Positions 61,800-64,000 of a stretch of 64,000 bases of DNA are shown here, piece after piece; the stretch's first letter is position 1, and each line of letters begins with the position of its first letter. The translations under genes and the position numbers were made by a program. The notes beneath the pieces were generated by a model. That model was given only the letters and a program-made list of their open reading frames with translations, was not told the DNA's origin and searched no databases. The DNA comes from Bradyrhizobium canariense. Its GTDB lineage: Bacteria; Pseudomonadota; Alphaproteobacteria; Rhizobiales; Xanthobacteraceae. The DNA is taken from positions 106,202 to 170,201 of the forward strand of contig NZ_JAFCKJ010000018.1 in assembly GCF_018130465.1 (NCBI RefSeq), read 5' to 3'.

Positions 61800-63023
61800 T
61801 CAGACCGGCTTGATCAGCTTGAAGTCGAGGCCATCTGCCCCGGCGAGATACATTTGCATCCGGGTGTGACCGTTCCTGACGGTGACGGGGCCACGCGCGC
61901 CGCCATAGACGATGTTGCGGCCGGCCGCGAGCATGGGCCCCATCGCCAACGTGCCCGCCTTGTTCGCCACGGCTTCGAGGAAGCGCAGTCCCTCATAGCT
62001 GGATTGACCGAGCGAGCCGATCGGGGGGCCGTTCGGTCCGAACATCGCACGATAGCGGCTCTGGAAGTCGTCGTTGGCCCGCGATCCGATGCCGGGGAAA
62101 TAGCCGGAGGCGCAGAACAGATTCTCGCTGTTGTCGGCGCCGATTCCGAGCAGCACGGTCTCGTCCATCGCCCCGGCCAGCCGCAGTGTCGTGGCGCCAA
62201 GACCGCATTCGCCGAACGCGCGATTGAACGTGATGCTGTCGGTGCCGATCAACGAGATAAGGACGACGTCCGGCCTCGCGGCACGGATGCGCTCCAGATG
62301 CGGCTCGTGGTTGTCTTCGCCGAGGGGAACGAACTCTTCGCCGACGACATGGCCGCCGGCCTCCTTGATGTAGCGCTTCACCGCGCGGTGCGACTGCCAG
62401 GGCCAGACATAATCGCTGCCGATCAGGTACCAGCGCGCCGCCTTCTTGACGTCGGCAAGCCAGTGGATCGACGGGCGGCTCTGCCAGCGCGGCGTCTCGC
62501 CGATCGCCATGACACCCGGCGTCTGCTCGCCGCCCTCGTAGACGGGCGTGTAGATGTAGGGGATGCGGTGGCGGGTGGTGACCTTGCGCAGCGCCACACG
62601 CACCGCGCTGGTATGCAGCCCGACGATGAGGTCGATCTCATCCGAAGCGATCGCCTGCTCGGCGCGGCTCAGAATCTCGTCGAGCGGGCCGCCGGCGTCG
62701 TAGATCGAAAGCTCGATCTCGCGTCCGAGGATGCCGCCGCGCTTGTTGATCTCGGCGACCGCGAGCTGCGCGCTGCTTGTCGCGCACGGGCCCCAAACGC
62801 CGGGCGAGCCGGTGCAGCAGATGAAGCCCCCGATGCGGAGCCTATTGCGTGCGCCGCGGCGCTTCATGAAATGCGCGTCAACCGGCGACAGGTCGAAATC
62901 CGCCGCCGACGACGACAGATTCCTGAACAGCAAGGACGGCGGTAACGCCGGACCGCCGTGAGCCGGGAAGTTTACCGTCGCGCGCACGCCAACTCCTGTC
63001 TGACACCAGACTTGAAAGCTCAT
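61800..63023 (-). CDS. AmiC-like amide-binding protein without signal peptide
   Basis: Up to 407 residues from the ATG at 63023; an ATG at 62867 (MKRRGARNRLRIGGF) gives 355 and is close to the usual AmiC start. No signal sequence is seen. The core FICCTGSPGVWGPCATSSAQ, LAVAEINKRGGILGREIELS, IGSDYVWPWQSHRAVKRYIK is the peripl_BP_6 fold in the AmiC/UrtA-like branch. AmiC of Pseudomonas is a cytoplasmic amide sensor that releases AmiR; here no AmiR-type ANTAR gene is adjacent. The gene lies 160 bp upstream of the amidase on the same strand and is divergent from a MarR gene. It may be sensor or scavenger; both remain open. Confidence 0.78.
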   Translation of the reverse strand: MSFQVWCQTGVGVRATVNFPAHGGPALPPSLLFRNLSSSAADFDLSPVDAHFMKRRGARNRLRIGGFICCTGSPGVWGPCATSSAQLAVAEINKRGGILGREIELSIYDAGGPLDEILSRAEQAIASDEIDLIVGLHTSAVRVALRKVTTRHRIPYIYTPVYEGGEQTPGVMAIGETPRWQSRPSIHWLADVKKAARWYLIGSDYVWPWQSHRAVKRYIKEAGGHVVGEEFVPLGEDNHEPHLERIRAARPDVVLISLIGTDSITFNRAFGECGLGATTLRLAGAMDETVLLGIGADNSENLFCASGYFPGIGSRANDDFQSRYRAMFGPNGPPIGSLGQSSYEGLRFLEAVANKAGTLAMGPMLAAGRNIVYGGARGPVTVRNGHTRMQMYLAGADGLDFKLIKPV

Positions 63024-63067
63024 TCAGCAGGCGGCCGCGGCACCCGCCCTTTTGTTGGGCAATATCC

Positions 63068-63092
63068 TATTTTGAAAATATTGAATATTCAA
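63068..63092. promoter_or_regulatory. Two adjacent AT-rich palindromes, MarR operator candidates
   Basis: TATTTTGAAAATA (63068-63080, one central G) directly adjoins TTGAATATTCAA (63081-63092, perfect). Both sit between the divergent AmiC-like and MarR starts. Such AT-rich palindromes are typical MarR sites. Confidence 0.6.
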
Positions 63093-63165
63093 GAATTGAA
63101 GTGCATATAGATGCAGCATCGATTGCAAGACATTCACTCATTTGGGTCAAGACGAAGTCTTAGCC

Positions 63166-63600
63166 GTGGCAAAACCGAACACCCCGATCACCGAACACCT
63201 CGCCTATTTGCTCGCGCAAGCCAACCGGGAGATCAACCGACAGCTCGAACTGCGGTTGAGCAAGGAAGGCGTACCCGTCGAGCAGTGGCGCATCCTGAAA
63301 GTGCTGTCGGATGGCAACGGCCATTCGATGGGCGAGCTCGCGGATGCCGTGCTGCTCAACCATCCGACGCTGACCAAGATGATCGACCGCATGGTCTCGG
63401 ACACGCTGGTCTACCGCGTGCAGGACCCGAACGATCGCCGCAAGGTTTTGATGTTCATCTCCGATCGCGGCAAGGTGCTGAGCAAGAAGCTCAACTCGCT
63501 CGCGGTGGACCAGGAGGAGCACATCCTCGAAAGCTACGGCGACAAATCGACGAGCGAATTGAAGCGGCTGCTGGAGAGCCTGATCGACAGCTCGAATTGA
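63166..63600 (+). CDS. MarR-family transcriptional regulator
   Basis: A 144-residue regulator from the GTG at 63166 (MAKPNTPITEHLAYLLAQAN); a TTG at 63142 would add eight residues. The winged HTH includes GVPVEQWRILKVLSDGNGHS, MGELADAVLLNHPTLTKMID and the wing VQDPNDRRKVLMFISDRG. The DRR in the wing is a MarR hallmark. Divergence from the amide cluster and the palindromes between them suggest that it controls the amidase-ABC operon and itself, with an amide or aromatic acid as inducer. Confidence 0.9.
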   Translation: MAKPNTPITEHLAYLLAQANREINRQLELRLSKEGVPVEQWRILKVLSDGNGHSMGELADAVLLNHPTLTKMIDRMVSDTLVYRVQDPNDRRKVLMFISDRGKVLSKKLNSLAVDQEEHILESYGDKSTSELKRLLESLIDSSN

Positions 63601-63633
63601 GCGGCGCGTTTTCGGCTCGCGCTCTCAAGGCCC

Positions 63634-63773
63634 GTCGTCCTGCACAAGCGAGCGTAGCAAGCGCTGATCCAGGACCCATTACCCCAGGATTGGGTTTGGC
63701 GAGAACTCGCGGTTACCAGCTCGCGCTACCACGTCTCCCTGGGGTAATGGGTCCTGGCTTTCGCCAGGACGAC
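63634..63773. repeat. Dispersed palindromic repeat, GTCGTCCTGG family, third copy
   Basis: GTCGTCCTGCACAAGCGAGC and AGGACCCATTACCCCAGG at the left, CCTGGGGTAATGGGTCCTGG and CGCCAGGACGAC at the right. The left arm differs from the other copies. Confidence 0.75.
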
Positions 63774-63807
63774 GATGTGGAGCAATGCGCGCGCCACACG
63801 CTCAATC

Positions 63808-63908
63808 GTCATCGTCCGGCTTGACCGGACGATCCAGTATCCCGAGACGTTTGTGATTGAACTGAGAAGCCGCAGCGTACTGGATGCCCCGCTTTCGCGG
63901 GGCATGAC
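63808..63908. repeat. Dispersed palindromic repeat, GTCAT..CCGGCTTGACCGG family, third copy
   Basis: GTCATCGTCCGGCTTGACCG and GATCCAGTATCCC at the left, GCGTACTGGATGCCCCGC and GGGGCATGAC at the right, across about 100 bp. The arms are weaker than in the copies near 26 and 28 kb. Confidence 0.72.
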
Positions 63909-63923
63909 AGTGGAGTTTAGCGA

Positions 63924-64000
63924 CTAGCCGTACCGCCCGTGGCAGTGCTTGTACTTGTAGTGGAAGTGAAATCTCGGAATTGTTTCAGTAGCTTGCAGCC
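63924..64000 (-). CDS. 3' end of a gene cut by the right edge, SecA-like zinc tail possible
   Basis: The last 25 codons of a minus-strand frame, ending FHYKYKHCHGRYG and TAG. The final ten residues, KYKHCHGRYG, match the end of SecA zinc-binding tails, but the two preceding Cys of CPCGSGKK are missing (IPRFHFHY stands there). So it may be a degenerate SecA tail, a relict next to repeats, or chance. The rest is outside the window. Confidence 0.35.
   Translation of the reverse strand, partial: LQATETIPRFHFHYKYKHCHGRYG

Overview
The window reads as a chromosomal segment of a high-GC alphaproteobacterium. Bradyrhizobium or a close Nitrobacteraceae relative is the best guess. The evidence is the gene families (CobS/CobT, CarD with a 7Fe ferredoxin and an S4 protein, a RegB/RegA-type pair), the number of branched-chain-amino-acid-type ABC transporter genes, and many dispersed palindromic intergenic repeats of the kind I associate with Bradyrhizobium. 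No rRNA, tRNA, CRISPR array, transposase, phage integrase or replication origin was recognised. The organism call is inference; the repeats and genes are seen directly.

Layout. 1-4.3 kb: CoA-thioester catabolism on the minus strand (NDP-forming acyl-CoA synthetase cut by the left edge, a VOC protein, a crotonase, a LivK-type binding protein). 4.6-11 kb: a secreted nuclease-like protein, an M48 metalloprotease lipoprotein, a soluble three-PAS chemotaxis transducer and an orphan TadE/TadG-like pair. 11-13.4 kb: a LysR regulator facing an MHS-type transporter. 13.6-20.5 kb: cyoABCD-SURF1 for a bo3-type quinol oxidase, running by overlapping codons into a RegB-like redox kinase and a RegA-like regulator. 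A bidirectional terminator separates this from 20.6-26 kb on the minus strand: Suv3-like helicase, S4 RNA-binding protein with an apparent ACG start, ferredoxin, CarD.

26-28.4 kb holds a DUF3108 protein and rpmB with a clear promoter and terminator. Straight after the rpmB terminator lies the accessory highlight, 28,578-32,256: five tightly overlapping, less GC-rich genes encoding a QueC-like ATPase, a TGT-like protein, a CD-NTase, a two-TM SLATT-like effector and an HhH-GPD glycosylase-like protein. This is the architecture of a type IV CBASS anti-phage system. The CD-NTase starts Met-Gly-Gly-Ser-Gly-Gly-Gly, which fits a model in which the QueC-like enzyme modifies its N terminus.

32.3-46.8 kb: small conserved proteins, DUF2235 hydrolase, PilZ protein, Old Yellow Enzyme, phytase-esterase-like protein, CobT and CobS, DedA, two divergent citrate-synthase-family genes (one with an HTH domain) around palindromic operator candidates, a J-domain protein and BolA. 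46.8-55.4 kb: CorC-like protein, aroB-aroK, a small membrane protein, xerD, accA, an L,D-transpeptidase and a VapBC-type toxin-antitoxin pair with a perfect inverted-repeat operator. 55.5-63.6 kb: an amide-utilisation cluster (AmiC-like binding protein, amidase, LivH, binding protein, LivM, LivG, LivF) divergent from a MarR regulator. The last 0.4 kb is repeat sequence and the 3' end of a gene running off the right edge.
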